Assembly (NCBI RefSeq): GCF_029852145.1
Contig: NC_079969.1
Location: 7,998,001 to 8,062,000 of the forward strand
Length of the DNA: 64,000 bases
DNA from: Microplitis mediator
Taxonomy: Eukaryota > Arthropoda > Insecta > Hymenoptera > Braconidae
Reading direction: 5' to 3'
This document shows, one piece after another, positions 1-10,600 of the stretch. The notes under the pieces were generated by a model that ran no database searches, was not told the origin of the DNA, and worked only from the letters and a program-made list of their open reading frames with translations. Made by a program: the position numbers and the translations under genes. The number at the start of each line of letters is the position of its first letter. The stretch's first letter is position 1.

Positions 1-330
1 TTAGTTTTTTGAAAAATTTGATATTTTGACCAATTGGTAATATGGGCATTTAAACAAAAGCTGTAGAATTAATTAACCCACAAGTAAAGGAAATTACAAA
101 AAGAAAAAAAAGTTTTTTTTTCAAATTTAATTTTTTCTGTTTCAGAAATTTTTTTTTGAATTTTCCATAGTCATGTGGGTACTCAAACAAAAGCTCTCAA
201 GTTAGTTTAAAAAAAAATTACAAAAATTTTTAAAAAAACTGTTTTTTCAAAAATTTACTTTCATCGTTTTTAAAAGAATAATTTTTAAATTTTATTTATA
301 CCACGTGGGAACTCAAACAAAAGCTCTCAG
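1..330. repeat. degenerate tandem repeat, period about 130 bp
   Basis: Three diverged copies of a unit containing GTGGGTACTCAAACAAAAGCT lie near 43-65, 173-200 and 303-330. Between them are A/T-rich stretches rich in homopolymer T. A lone related copy (GTGGGTACTCAAACTTCAGC) occurs near 10225 in the last large intron of CCDC186, so the unit is dispersed as well as tandem. I see no coding potential. The left edge runs off the window. Confidence 0.55.
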
Positions 331-420
331 AGCCCAGATCTACAAGATCAACAGCAATCACAACTAAAATCTAATCACAAACAAAAAATCTTAAATCTAC
401 AAGCAAGACCCTACAGCTCT

Positions 421-738
421 TCAATCATCTTTACAAGGCAACTCATACTCTTGATGTAAACTGGCAATAGTAACACCATTCATAGTCGCCATAGCACCTA
501 GAACGACTTGAGTAGCATCTTTTATATCATTGTACTCATGTAAGTCATCAATAGTCTCTTTCATCGAGGGTCCAGCCTCCAACTCTTCCTTGAGTTTCAT
601 AAGCTCCTCATCCAATTCCTTCTCGACTTCTTTCAACCTCTCGTACTCGTCTTTCTCCATCTTAGTCAGCAATGACTTAACGTTCTTTTTTTTATTCTTA
701 TCATTTTTTTTTAAATCTCTTCCTTTTTGCGAGTCCAT
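421..738 (-). CDS. SWI5: DNA repair protein SWI5 homolog
   Basis: A 105-residue single-exon ORF. The N-terminal 35 residues are Lys-rich and probably disordered. Residues about 27-60 form a Glu/Lys/Leu heptad helix. The C-terminal third carries the SWI5 family signature: LHEYNDIKD, then a LGAMA helix, then GVTIASLHQEYEL, which matches the animal SWI5 C-terminus. In the family, SWI5 pairs with SFR1 and stabilises RAD51 filaments during homologous recombination; it acts in the nucleus. The start at 738 is the first ATG after an in-frame stop, and the length suits the family, whose N-terminus varies. An upstream minus-strand exon (903-1118) could in principle splice in at the AG just after codon 5, but that acceptor has no pyrimidine tract. 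Identification rests on motif recognition. Confidence 0.85.
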   Translation of the reverse strand: MDSQKGRDLKKNDKNKKKNVKSLLTKMEKDEYERLKEVEKELDEELMKLKEELEAGPSMKETIDDLHEYNDIKDATQVVLGAMATMNGVTIASLHQEYELPCKDD

Positions 739-852
739 TTTAATTTTATTTTATTTCGCGCCTCGATCAACTTTTTTGAATTTGAATTATTATTTTATTT
801 AATTACCTATTATTTATTAACAATTACTAGTTATATACAACAAACCTATTTT

Positions 853-880
853 AAATAATAATAATAATAATAATAATAAA
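853..880. repeat. (AAT)n microsatellite
   Basis: An uninterrupted run of about nine AAT triplets between the SWI5 start and the small upstream ORF. It is a simple repeat with no other content visible. Confidence 0.9.
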
Positions 881-902
881 AATAAAACCAAATAAATTTT
901 AT

Positions 903-1118
903 TTAAATATTTAAAAAAAAATTACCTTTTTGAAAATCATTAACGCAATTGTTTTCAGTACTCGACCATTCTTTGATATGTTTTATTATTAATTTTTCAA
1001 TTTCTATGTCATCATTAGCACGTGAGTCTTTTATTTTATTACGAAGTTCAATACAAACATGAGTAAGTGATTCAACGATATCTTGTACACTCATTTTTTT
1101 ATTTTCTTGACCGCACAT
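903..1118 (-). CDS. hypothetical small protein or first exon
   Basis: An open frame of up to 71 codons starting MCGQENKKMSVQDIVES. I do not recognise the family. The composition is ordinary for a real protein (mixed charged helix, three Cys) and less A/T-biased than the flanks. After codon 64 the sequence reads CAAAAAG|GTAAT, a plausible splice donor, so the coding part may end there and continue in another exon. The next minus-strand gene is SWI5, 165 bp downstream; joining to its codon 6 keeps frame but needs a poor acceptor. Alternatives are an independent micropeptide gene or a chance ORF. No signal peptide or membrane segment is visible. Confidence 0.35.
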   Translation of the reverse strand: MCGQENKKMSVQDIVESLTHVCIELRNKIKDSRANDDIEIEKLIIKHIKEWSSTENNCVNDFQKGNFFLNI

Positions 1119-1364
1119 TATAATTATATATTTATCTATATGTATTTAAATATATGTTTTCAGACATTTAAAATAAACAATATTTAAAAATTTTTGTATT
1201 TTAATAATAAACAGTCATATATGTATATATATTTATGTATATATCATGATCATGATTCATGATTATTAGGTTGGGTTGAATTTTTTTTTTTGTTGATAAT
1301 TTAGAAATTTTTTTTATTCATTATTGATAAGAAAAATTTTTTTATATATATACATATTTAAAAA

Positions 1365-1851
1365 TATTGCACTTATAGTCTTTTTAATTTTCTACATGTG
1401 CATTTTTTCAGTTTCTTATTTTCTTCAAATTTAATTGTTCAAAATAAAAACATAAAATTTTTAATTGACTGCTAACTTCAGGATCATGCATATTTTTAGT
1501 TTTTTTATTTTTTAAATTAAATCGTTGAAAAAAAAAAAAATTCGAAAACTGTAAATTGTCTGCTAACTATAGGATCATTTTTTATTGTAAATTAAAAATT
1601 TTCTTTTGTTTTTTAGGAACAATAAATTTTCCTTTATGAATAAATTATGATCCTGAAGTTAGCAGACAATTCAAAATTTTTTGATTTTTTTTTTGAACAA
1701 TTGAATTTGAAGAAAAAAAAAACTAAAAATATGCACATGTAGAAATTTAAAAAAACTACAGGTGCAATTTTTTCAAATATTTTTTTTCTTCTGGTTTATC
1801 GTCTAAAAAAAGATCCAAAAATTATTAGACGTCTGCTAACTTCAGTATCAT
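1365..1851. mobile_element. cluster of GAAGTTAGCAGAC-type MITEs, partly nested
   Basis: A full element lies at 1647-1851, with ATGATCCTGAAGTTAGCAGAC at the left and its diverged complement ending TCAGTATCAT at the right. To its left are two right-end fragments, ending at 1487 and 1577, each with CTGCTAACT..AGGATCAT. All share an inner motif of the type CTACATGTGCATTTTT. No protein is encoded. The other members at 3215-3415 and 3857-4060 define the family limits. Confidence 0.75.
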
Positions 1852-2325
1852 TTTTTTTCCCAGGTGTAGCAGACATATTACAATTTTTGAATCACCTATA
1901 AAAAAATTAAACAATTTAACTGATTTTTGAATTTTCTACAAGCCCATTTTTTTGTTTACAAAATTTTATTTTTTTATTTCAAAATTTAAAAAATTGTCTG
2001 ATGTCCGCAAACTTTACTGTCATTCCATTCACACTCATTAAAATTATAGTAATCAAAAATTTAAATAATCAATTACTATTTAAAAATGAAAAAATTATCA
2101 GTCTTGCAACTTGAAAAAAATAAAAATATCAGCAGCAATAAAATTACCGACTGAGTATTGCATCATTTATATTTTTTTTTTCCATCAGAACTCACGTTGT
2201 CTTAACCTAAAATAAATATTCAAAAACTTTACCAACACCAAAGTATCAGTAGTGAGGTTAAAAATAATAAATAAATTTTTAAAAAATCTATTGTCCTGTG
2301 GACAATAAATAAAACAATAGTTGTT

Positions 2326-2709
2326 ATGGCAAAATATTTAGTGCAAATAATAGTCTTGGGTACGCAAGTAGTAGGCAGAGCATTTGCCCGAGCGTTACGT
2401 CAAGAAATAGCAGCAAGCCAAGAAGCTGCTAAACGTGCTGGTGGTGGTGCTAAAGGTGCTAGAAGTGCTGCGACTAATGCAAGAACTGGTTTATCACTTG
2501 AAGAAGCACTTAAAATATTAAATGTCGAGAAACCCGATCAAACAGAAGCTCTTGAAAAAAATTACAAATATCTCTTTGATGCTAACGACAGATCCAAAGG
2601 TGGTTCGTTTTATTTACAATCCAAAGTTGTACGAGCGAAGGAACGAATTGATGAAGAATTACAAAATACCAGAGAACTTCCAAATAAAAAAAAAGATACT
2701 GACAATTGA
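2326..2709 (+). CDS. PAM16: mitochondrial import motor subunit Tim16 (Pam16/Magmas; Drosophila black pearl)
   Basis: A complete 127-residue protein in one exon, the usual family length. It begins MAKYLVQIIVLGTQVVGRAF, the conserved N-terminal hydrophobic segment that anchors Tim16 at the inner membrane, followed by ARALRQE and an Ala/Gly-rich linker (residues about 33-55). The degenerate J-like domain follows (about 58-115), with LSLEEALKILNV, NYKYLFDANDRSKGGSFYLQ and SKVVRAKERIDEEL; the HPD of true J proteins is replaced by DRS near residue 88, as expected for the family. Tim16 binds Tim14/Pam18 and restrains its stimulation of mtHsp70 in the TIM23 presequence motor, on the matrix side. The start is the first ATG and agrees with family length. 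A second overlapping frame (2522-2746) is a shadow. Confidence 0.95.
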   Translation: MAKYLVQIIVLGTQVVGRAFARALRQEIAASQEAAKRAGGGAKGARSAATNARTGLSLEEALKILNVEKPDQTEALEKNYKYLFDANDRSKGGSFYLQSKVVRAKERIDEELQNTRELPNKKKDTDN

Positions 2710-2829
2710 TTGTTCGCTTTATTTTTTAATAGGATATTTTAATTAGACTGTAAATAATTTAATTAAAAAAATAATTCATTTCCTTTTTTTGTGCTGATAT
2801 TTTTTTTTTGAAAAAAATGTAGAGTTGTA

Positions 2830-2835
2830 AATAAA
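2830..2835 (+). terminator. poly(A) signal of Tim16
   Basis: AATAAA about 120 nt after the Tim16 stop codon, followed by a T-rich tract and then a long (ATT)n tract. It is the first canonical signal downstream on this strand. Confidence 0.55.
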
Positions 2836-2875
2836 ATATAAAATCTTATTGTTAAATTTGTTGTTTTAAAATTTA

Positions 2876-2877
2876 TT

Positions 2878-2935
<58 letters not shown>
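2876..2935. repeat. (ATT)n microsatellite
   Basis: About fifteen ATT triplets with a few interruptions, just past the Tim16 3' end and before the CCDC186 promoter region. Confidence 0.9.
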
Positions 2936-3019
2936 GCTGTGTCTTATTAATTATTTAATAATTAATTATAAGTTTTGTTTCATTCAAAATTGTTTAAAAA
3001 ACGGAATTTTTAATAATTC

Positions 3020-3130
3020 AAATTTGGCGCGGCTTTTATAAATTTAGCGCATGCGTAATTTTAAAAGATGGCGGCCTTTAGAATAAAAAATTTGTTGGCA
3101 CTCCTGAGCTTTTAGTTTTCACTTGGACTT
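3020..3130 (+). promoter_or_regulatory. probable CCDC186 promoter with NRF1-like and YY1-like sites
   Basis: A short GC-richer island in AT-rich DNA. GCGCATGCGT at 3047-3056 matches the palindromic NRF1 (Drosophila Ewg) site. AAGATGGCGGC at 3065-3075 matches the YY1/Pleiohomeotic consensus, typical just downstream of the start site in housekeeping promoters. A second weaker AAGATGGCG is at 4255-4263. A donor-like AAAAG|GTAAG at 3611/3612 could close a non-coding first exon that splices toward the coding exon at 4652. Assignment to CCDC186 follows from position and strand. Confidence 0.5.
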
Positions 3131-3214
3131 GACATGAAAAGCGACAGTTTATTTTATAATTAATTATTAATTTTAGGTAATTAATTAATAAGTAATTGAG
3201 TGTGTTAATAATGA

Positions 3215-3415
3215 ATGATCCTGAAGTTAGCAGACAATTAACAATTTTTGAATTTTTTTTTTCAGCAAACCAACTTCAAAAAGAAAATTTAAAAATTCAC
3301 ATGTAGAAAATTAAAAAAGCTACAAGTGCAATTTTTTAAAATATTTTGTTTTTTGAAATTTATTATATTTAAAATAATTCAAAAACTTTTAATTGTCTGC
3401 TAACTTCAAGATCAT
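3215..3415. mobile_element. MITE, GAAGTTAGCAGAC family (201 bp)
   Basis: Terminal inverted repeats of about 27 bp: ATGATCCTGAAGTTAGCAGAC at the left, its near-complement ending AAGATCAT at the right. The flanks AATAATGA and AATAATAA match at 7 of 8 positions, fitting an 8-bp target duplication. No ORF. It lies in the presumed 5' leader/intron of CCDC186. Confidence 0.85.
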
Positions 3416-3856
3416 AATAATAAGTGGTTGTTAATTACAGTAAAGTGAAGTGTGTGATTATTTATAAAAAATTAAAGATAATTTGAGCAGTGAGTTTATT
3501 AAATTTGAATTTGTGAATTATTTATAAAACTTTTTTAAAAATTGCGAGTGCGAAATAAAAAGTGATGTGTTAATTATTGGAGGCATTATTTAAGTGTAAA
3601 TTTATTAAAAGGTAAGAAGCAGATGCTAATTTGTTTTATTTTTTATTTAAATTTTTTTCTGATGGTATGTGAAAATGTAAAATTTTTAATTTCGAATAAA
3701 CAAACTTTGTGGTATTGATTTAAAAAATTCTTTTGATGAATAAGAAGGCGAAATTTTTCGGATTTTTAATTCAAAAAATGATATTCCGTAGTCGAAATAA
3801 AAGTTTCGCATTATAGTCAGTAATTAGCCGAGTGTGCGAAATTTCGTTGCGATCTT

Positions 3857-4060
3857 ATGATACTGAAGTTAGCAGACGTCTAGAAATTTTTGAATTTTTT
3901 TTTAGACAATAAACCATAAAAAAAAAAATATTTGAAAAAATTGCACCTGTAGTTTTTAAAATTATCTACATGTGCATATTTTTATTTTATTTTTTTGCAA
4001 TTGATATGTTGAGAAACAAAAATTCAAAAATTTTTAAATGTCTGCTAACTTCAGGATCAT
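3857..4060. mobile_element. MITE, GAAGTTAGCAGAC family, with perfect 8-bp target duplication
   Basis: The same ends as the copy at 3215 (ATGATACTGAAGTTAGCAGAC ... TCAGGATCAT), and the same inner GCACCTGTAG and CTACATGTGCAT motifs. It is flanked on both sides by GCGATCTT (3849-3856 and 4061-4068), a perfect 8-bp duplication. This size is known for hAT and P-type transposases; the ends do not let me choose between them. Confidence 0.9.
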
Positions 4061-4651
4061 GCGATCTTTTATAAATTTTCGTCGCAGTCGAGATGACGAG
4101 GCGCGAAAAATTTATTGTTCCGATATTTTAAAATTTTTTGGATTTATGGTAACTTTAGTAAACAAAAAAAAAATCTATCGAGAGATTTTAAATTTAGTGA
4201 AGTCCCGCCATTTATAAAATTCAAATTTTTCCGCGTAATTCAAAACATTCAAGTAAGATGGCGTTAATAAATTATTCCTGTTAAAAAAAAAAAAAAAATA
4301 CGTCAATGTGTCAAAAATAATGACATAAAATATTCCAATATACTATTGGAATTAATAAATCAATTTAAATAAATTATCAGTGTACTTAATTATTAAATTA
4401 CTACGAGTTTTTATTAACAAAATTCGAAAATTTATTTATACTACTATGTCATTGTCATTCTAACAAAAAAAATATTTTGACAGTTTAATATGTCATTAAC
4501 CTCATTGGAATTAAATCAAAATTTTAATTTAATTAATACATTATTTGAAAATAATTACAAAATTAAATTTATCAAGTGGTCATTTGTCAAAACGTGATTT
4601 AAATATTTAGTTTTCCTTTTTTTCTAAATTATTAAGTGAATATTTCGTACA

Positions 4652-7600
4652 ATGGAGGCAACATGTAATGTAAATAGTAATGAATTAAATTTTGTAAATA
4701 CAACAGATGCATTTGACATAAATCATCATAATGATAATAATAATTCCGATTTAATTGATTCATTATCAGGTAATTAGTTTCTTTAATTTAAAAAACATTC
4801 TGCTGTTAAGAAAAAAATATTTTTCAATTCAATTTTTTTTATAAAAATTTATAGATCTGTTTTATTGAAAGACGAAGTAAGTAATTACTCTTTTAATTAA
4901 CTATAATTTTCTACAATGAAGAATTTTTTTTTTTATTCGAAATTATTTTAAAGAATTTAAAAATTTAGATTTTAATCTTTTATTCGTTTTTTACTTCTAG
5001 CAAGTAAACTATTAAATTTACGTTAATAGTGATAATGACCTTTTTTGTAGAGTATTAAATTCTCTACAAGTTTTGTTCTGTTAATTTTTTTTGTATCTTC
5101 AATAGTTTCGTCAGAATGTCAATTTAAAATTTCTGAAAAAAATAATTCTTTTAAATCTGAATCTGATAAAACATTCATTTGCTATAATTATCTCTAGCAA
5201 TTAAACTATTGAGTTTACGTAAAAATTGATTAAGACTTTTTTGTGCAAAATTTAATTCTCTACAAAATTATCTCTATCCATTTTTTCCGTATCTTTAATA
5301 GTTTACTCGTTATTTATATTTTTAATCACCGTAACAAAATTATTTCATACCGAAGCTAAATATTTTATAAAAAAAATGTTTAATAATTTTTTTCTAACTC
5401 AAAAATTCTAAATATAAACAGTAAAATGTTATCTTGTAATTATAAAATATGTAAATAAATAATAAAATGTATGTTTTAAAACAGATTCCAGTAAAAATGA
5501 AAGTAATAATGAGACTAAATTCCCAGATAATGAGAAAAACAAACAAACAGATAATGATGAGGATCAATTATCAGATAATATAGAAAATTTATCAGCAATA
5601 AATAATTTACAATTGTTGCCAATTAATGAAAATGATAAAATTAATGATAATAATATAAACTTAGGAAATTTACAATTTAAAAGTATAAAAATAAATGAAA
5701 GTACGATAGTAGATGGTAATAATAAATTAATAAATAAATTATCATTGCCTTCACATTCAAATTTAATTCAATCTAGTGTTCCGCTTATTAATAAGAGCCG
5801 TCATTTATTTAATTTTATAACTGAAAAGTCAACTAATATTATGGAAAAAGCTTTACTACCCCAGTATTTACAGCAACGTGATTTAATTAATCAGAAGCAT
5901 ATTATTGGTGCTAATAATGATAACTCAGTATTAAATGGTGGAGATGATGATGAAAAAAGTCAAGTTATTAAAGATGAAAATGAAGAAAAATTAAAAGAAA
6001 ATTATCTGCAACAAGCGGAAGATGATAAAATAATTAATGGGGGTCAAGAAATTAAAAATTGTGGAATGGATGATGATCGAGATGAGGAAATTGAGTATAA
6101 AGTCCTGCTAGATGAATATAAAAAAATTAAAAATGATAAAATACATTTAGAAGAACGGATTAAAGAATTAGAAAATAGGAATCAATTTTCTTCGAAGGTA
6201 TTTTTTGTTTTTTATTTAATTAATTATTTTTCATTTAAATTAATTAAGAGTTTTGGTTAAAATGGATAATTTACTTTTTTGTGGTTCATTTTGCCCCAGC
6301 ATTGATAAAATATTTTTTTACGAATGGGATTATAAGAATTTCGATAAATAATTTTTTTAATTCTTTTTTTTTAGTGGCCCAATTTCCCTTCAATAGAAAA
6401 TTGTTAAGGAAGTTTTAAAATTTATGATTTAAAATTATTTTCTTGATCTTTTTTGTGGCCCATCTTGCCCCGTTGGAAATATTTTGTTCTTTTAAATTCG
6501 AGATTTAATACTTTCAATTAATAACTGTTCTAATAATTTTTTTGTGGTCCATTTTACCCTTCAATGGAAATAATTTTTATTCATTGATTCAAAAAATTTG
6601 GGATTTTAATTTCCTAAAGAATAATTTAAAAATTAATTATTTTAAATCATTATCGAATTTTTTTTCCGTGATCCATTTTACCCATCAGTAAAAAACTTTA
6701 TTTCTATTAATTTGAAATTCACTTAATAATTAAAAAAAAAAAAAACTAGAGAAAAACAATTTTTTTTATAAAATTTATACACTGTATCATTTTGCCCCAT
6801 GAAAAAAAAAATTTCCCGGCTAGACTTTGTTTTTACAAAAATCTCATTAAAAAATTTGAATTTTTTTTTATCAATTTTAAATCAAATCTTAAATGCGGTC
6901 CATTTTACTCCCTAAAATTTTTTTTTAGTACAAAGAAATTTTCATTTAAAAAATCTTATAATTATTTTAAAATAAAGGATACAAATTTTAATTTTTACAC
7001 ACGACCCATTTTACCCCATAGTAAAAATGTTTTTTTAGTACGAAAAAATTTTTATAAAAAAATCTCAATAATTATTTTAAAATTAATGATTAATAAATTT
7101 AATTTTCATACGTGGCCCATTTTATCCCATGTTCCAGTAAATTAAAAAAAAATTTATTCCAGGAATCGATATCGTCATCAATAGACAACCGCGACGCAAC
7201 AATAAACCGTCTAACCCTCGAACTGCGCAGCGCCCTCTCCCACCAAGAAAATCTTCTCCAGCGATACACTTCCGCAAACAAAGAGCGCGAAAGCATGGTG
7301 ATGAAATACGCCATCTCCGAAAAACAGCGCCTAGATCTCCAGCGTACCCTCGACCAATCTCACTCGCGTCTCAAACAATTAACTTCCGATAACGAAATCA
7401 TAACTTCAAAATTAAAAACTGCGTTCAATGAACGCTCACGCGTCGCTCAAATGCTCGACGTTAAATGCCGCGAGTTAATCGACGCGCAAAAAGAGCTCGA
7501 AAAACTCCGCGAAGATCTCGATATCCGTGAAGTTAAATTAAAATGGACGCAGACAAAACTTAAAAGTGAGACTCAGTTACACAAAGAAACTGCAGATAAA

Positions 7601-10600
7601 TTAGAAAAAGCCTTAACGCGAATTAACGAATTGAAAGACGAGTGCGAAAATGTCCGTCGCGAGTCCTCGGAGTCAATTAAAAAATTTCAACAGTCAGAAG
7701 AAAACAAAGCAGTGACTTTAGACCAACAATTAAAAGAACAACACGCGCGTTTAATTCTCGAGCGCCATGTTGTCGAAGACAAAGAAGCCGTAAGACTCCA
7801 ATTACTCAAAGAAATAGAGACTTTGAATCATCGCCAGCAGGTTTTGATTGAAGAAAATAACGTTTTGACACTTCGCTGCAATGATTTTGAGGCTATTAGT
7901 AACCAATTGAAAAAAAGTTATGAAGAATTGAAGGTCATAAGCGAGGAAAGATTGAAAGCGATCAGCGATTTGACCCTAAAATCCGAGGCATTGGAGTCTA
8001 CTAGGTTAGAATTAGTCGGGAAGAATCAGGAACTAGCGGCCATTGAAAACGAACTAGAGCGACTCCGTGCGGCAAATAATGAACTACAAAACGACATGGA
8101 TTGTTGTGTGGAAAGAGAGAATCAGATGCTCGAATTCACTCAGAAATTGACGGATAAAAATGTTAGGTTACAATCTGACTCCACTATGATGGAGTCCAGG
8201 CTCAAGGAGTTGGAACGAGAACAGGGACCGCTGCGGGAACAAGTCAAGGAACTGAAGATTAAGATCAAGGAAATGGCGGAAGAGTTAAAGGAAGAAAAGA
8301 AGAAACGAGTCGATGAATGTGAGATCCTCGCGCGACATCTTGCCGAGCAGACCAAAATGGCGGAAGATTTGAAGCAGATGTTAGAAGACAGTAAGGGAGA
8401 GAATTCGGTGCTGAAGAGAAAGCATCAGATGACGATTAAGGAGTTGACTAGGGAAGTGGGACAGTTGAAAAAAAAATTAGAGCTAACGGAAAGTAACACA
8501 GAGGGCGCTAAGGTAGCGGGAACTAGAACTCCGTCGGTAATGTCTTTGAATGACGAGACAAATGGAGACGCTGATGTCGGAATTATTTATAATGAACTGG
8601 ATAAGCAGGCGTTAATTGAGAGGGTAATTAAATTACAGAGGATTAATGTCAAGAGGGCGGAAAAATTAGATTTTTTGGAAGAACACACCAGGGTTTTGGT
8701 GACGGAGTTACAAAAGAAAACTAAAATTATACAGAACTATATTTTAAATGAAAATTTTGACGCGATGGGAAGCAATGAACGTGATAGATATAAGGTAAGT
8801 GTTTTTTTTATTTTGAGGTTATATTGGGGTAGCAAGTAAGAATTTTATGGAATAATTGTTGAGAACATTTTGTAATTTAATGCTGCGTAAGAATTTGAAA
8901 AGTCACAGGGACATGGTAAGAATTAGTGGTTATTTTAATTTTTAATTTTTAAACTATTAATTTGATGTTAACCGGTCAGCACTCACGTTCTGAGCATTTT
9001 GCTCACGCTCGATTTAAAACAATGATAACTTTTTTTTTCAAATGGAAAGGGTAGATTAAATTTTTTCTACCTTCGAATAATTTTATCTATTTTCAAATTA
9101 TGAATTTTTGAAATGCCTTAATATTATATATAATTTATAAAAAAATATTTTTCTCATGCGCGTCGGAAATTGTGAGCATTCTTCTCATCACGGGATTATA
9201 GATGTAACAAAAAAAATTTACTTTCGGTGACGTTCGGGCCAGTTCGTGTGCCTTCGTAAGTGAATAGCTGTTCGGCCGCACTCGGCATACTTCGTAACTT
9301 TTAAACTTATCCTCCGTTACAAGTGCGTCAAAGCATGTGAGATATTAGACGCATGCGCACAGAGCGTGAGCGAATCTCTCATCATGAGAGTAAAGATTAT
9401 CGAAAAGTTCACGTGAGTGCTGACGGGTTAATGATGGAAAAGAGTCTTACTGAGCAATTAATTAATTAATGTAACGGAACCGAAGTTGACCTCCGTTTTT
9501 CGGGAGGCCGTTTCCTCGTCCTTTTGGGCATACACCCGTTTCGTAACACCCCTATCCTCCACCATAATATTAGCATAAGCTTATAATTTACCCTGGGATC
9601 AATGATCAGATCAAAGATCCTTTTGCGTGTGGATGCCTCGCCTACAACCACCACGAGTCCATACCTCTCTTGTGCCAAGCACTACTACCATCTCAAGAAA
9701 TAAAGAGACTCTGGTCGAAGTGGGCTTAGAAAAACCCCCCGTGGTACCAATTTCCTGTAATGGTCGACAGTTTGTTTCGAGATAAGTGGTCAGACGCAAC
9801 TTCACCTCAATAGCCTAAAAAGGGTTCCCTCTACTTATAATCACAAGACTTCAGACATCCCATTGTCACAAACTTGCCCTCACCCATCACTAAGGGATCT
9901 CTAATCTTCGAGTTTTTCGGGCGCCATGATTTTTTAAGACAAATCACGGCAGGGAATGGCCCACTCGTGTATTTGAGTAATTAATAAAATTCTTTGAAAC
10001 ATAACCGCCAATAGCAACTTATCACAATAAGTATTGTCTTGATCATTTCATTGGTTAATGACTATGCCGCCATCTTCAATTTGTATGACTTCCCAAAATA
10101 TGGATGTCGGTATTCATTTTACTCGTCATCACATCGTCTAATTATTCCTAGTAATAATTTTTCAAAAAAAAAAATTTTTTTCAAATTTTTTTGGACAAAA
10201 TTTTTTCGTTCCAAATATATTGATGTGGGTACTCAAACTTCAGCAAATTTTGTCTAAAGTTCACCTATACTAGCCACAATTTATTTTACATGATTAACAA
10301 TGAAATTACTCATATATTAATATGAACGTGAAATTGATTTTTGAATAAAAATGAACAGTAAGACACTTTTTGTTGTAATTACTAATTAATTATATAATTA
10401 GAAAGTTATTTAAAAATATTTTAGGCTGAATTAATAAAACACGGTGGTATCATGGCATCAGTTTACCACCAACGTGTCTCTGATGATAATATGACATTGG
10501 AGTTATCGTTAGAAATAAATCAAAAATTGCAGGCCGTACTTGAGGATGCGTTACTTAAAAATATAACTCTTAAGGTATATTAATTAATTAATCAATTATT

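Noticed and set aside
7112..7162. upstream extension of the CCDC186 exon 3 frame to an ATG at 7112
   Set aside because: This is intron sequence with an array unit. The AG at 7161-7162 gives phase-0 joining to exon 2, and the family needs the upstream exons.
10039..10257. 72-codon plus frame in CCDC186 intron 3
   Set aside because: Ends in the dispersed ACTCAAAC repeat and has a homopolymer-rich middle; no family features.
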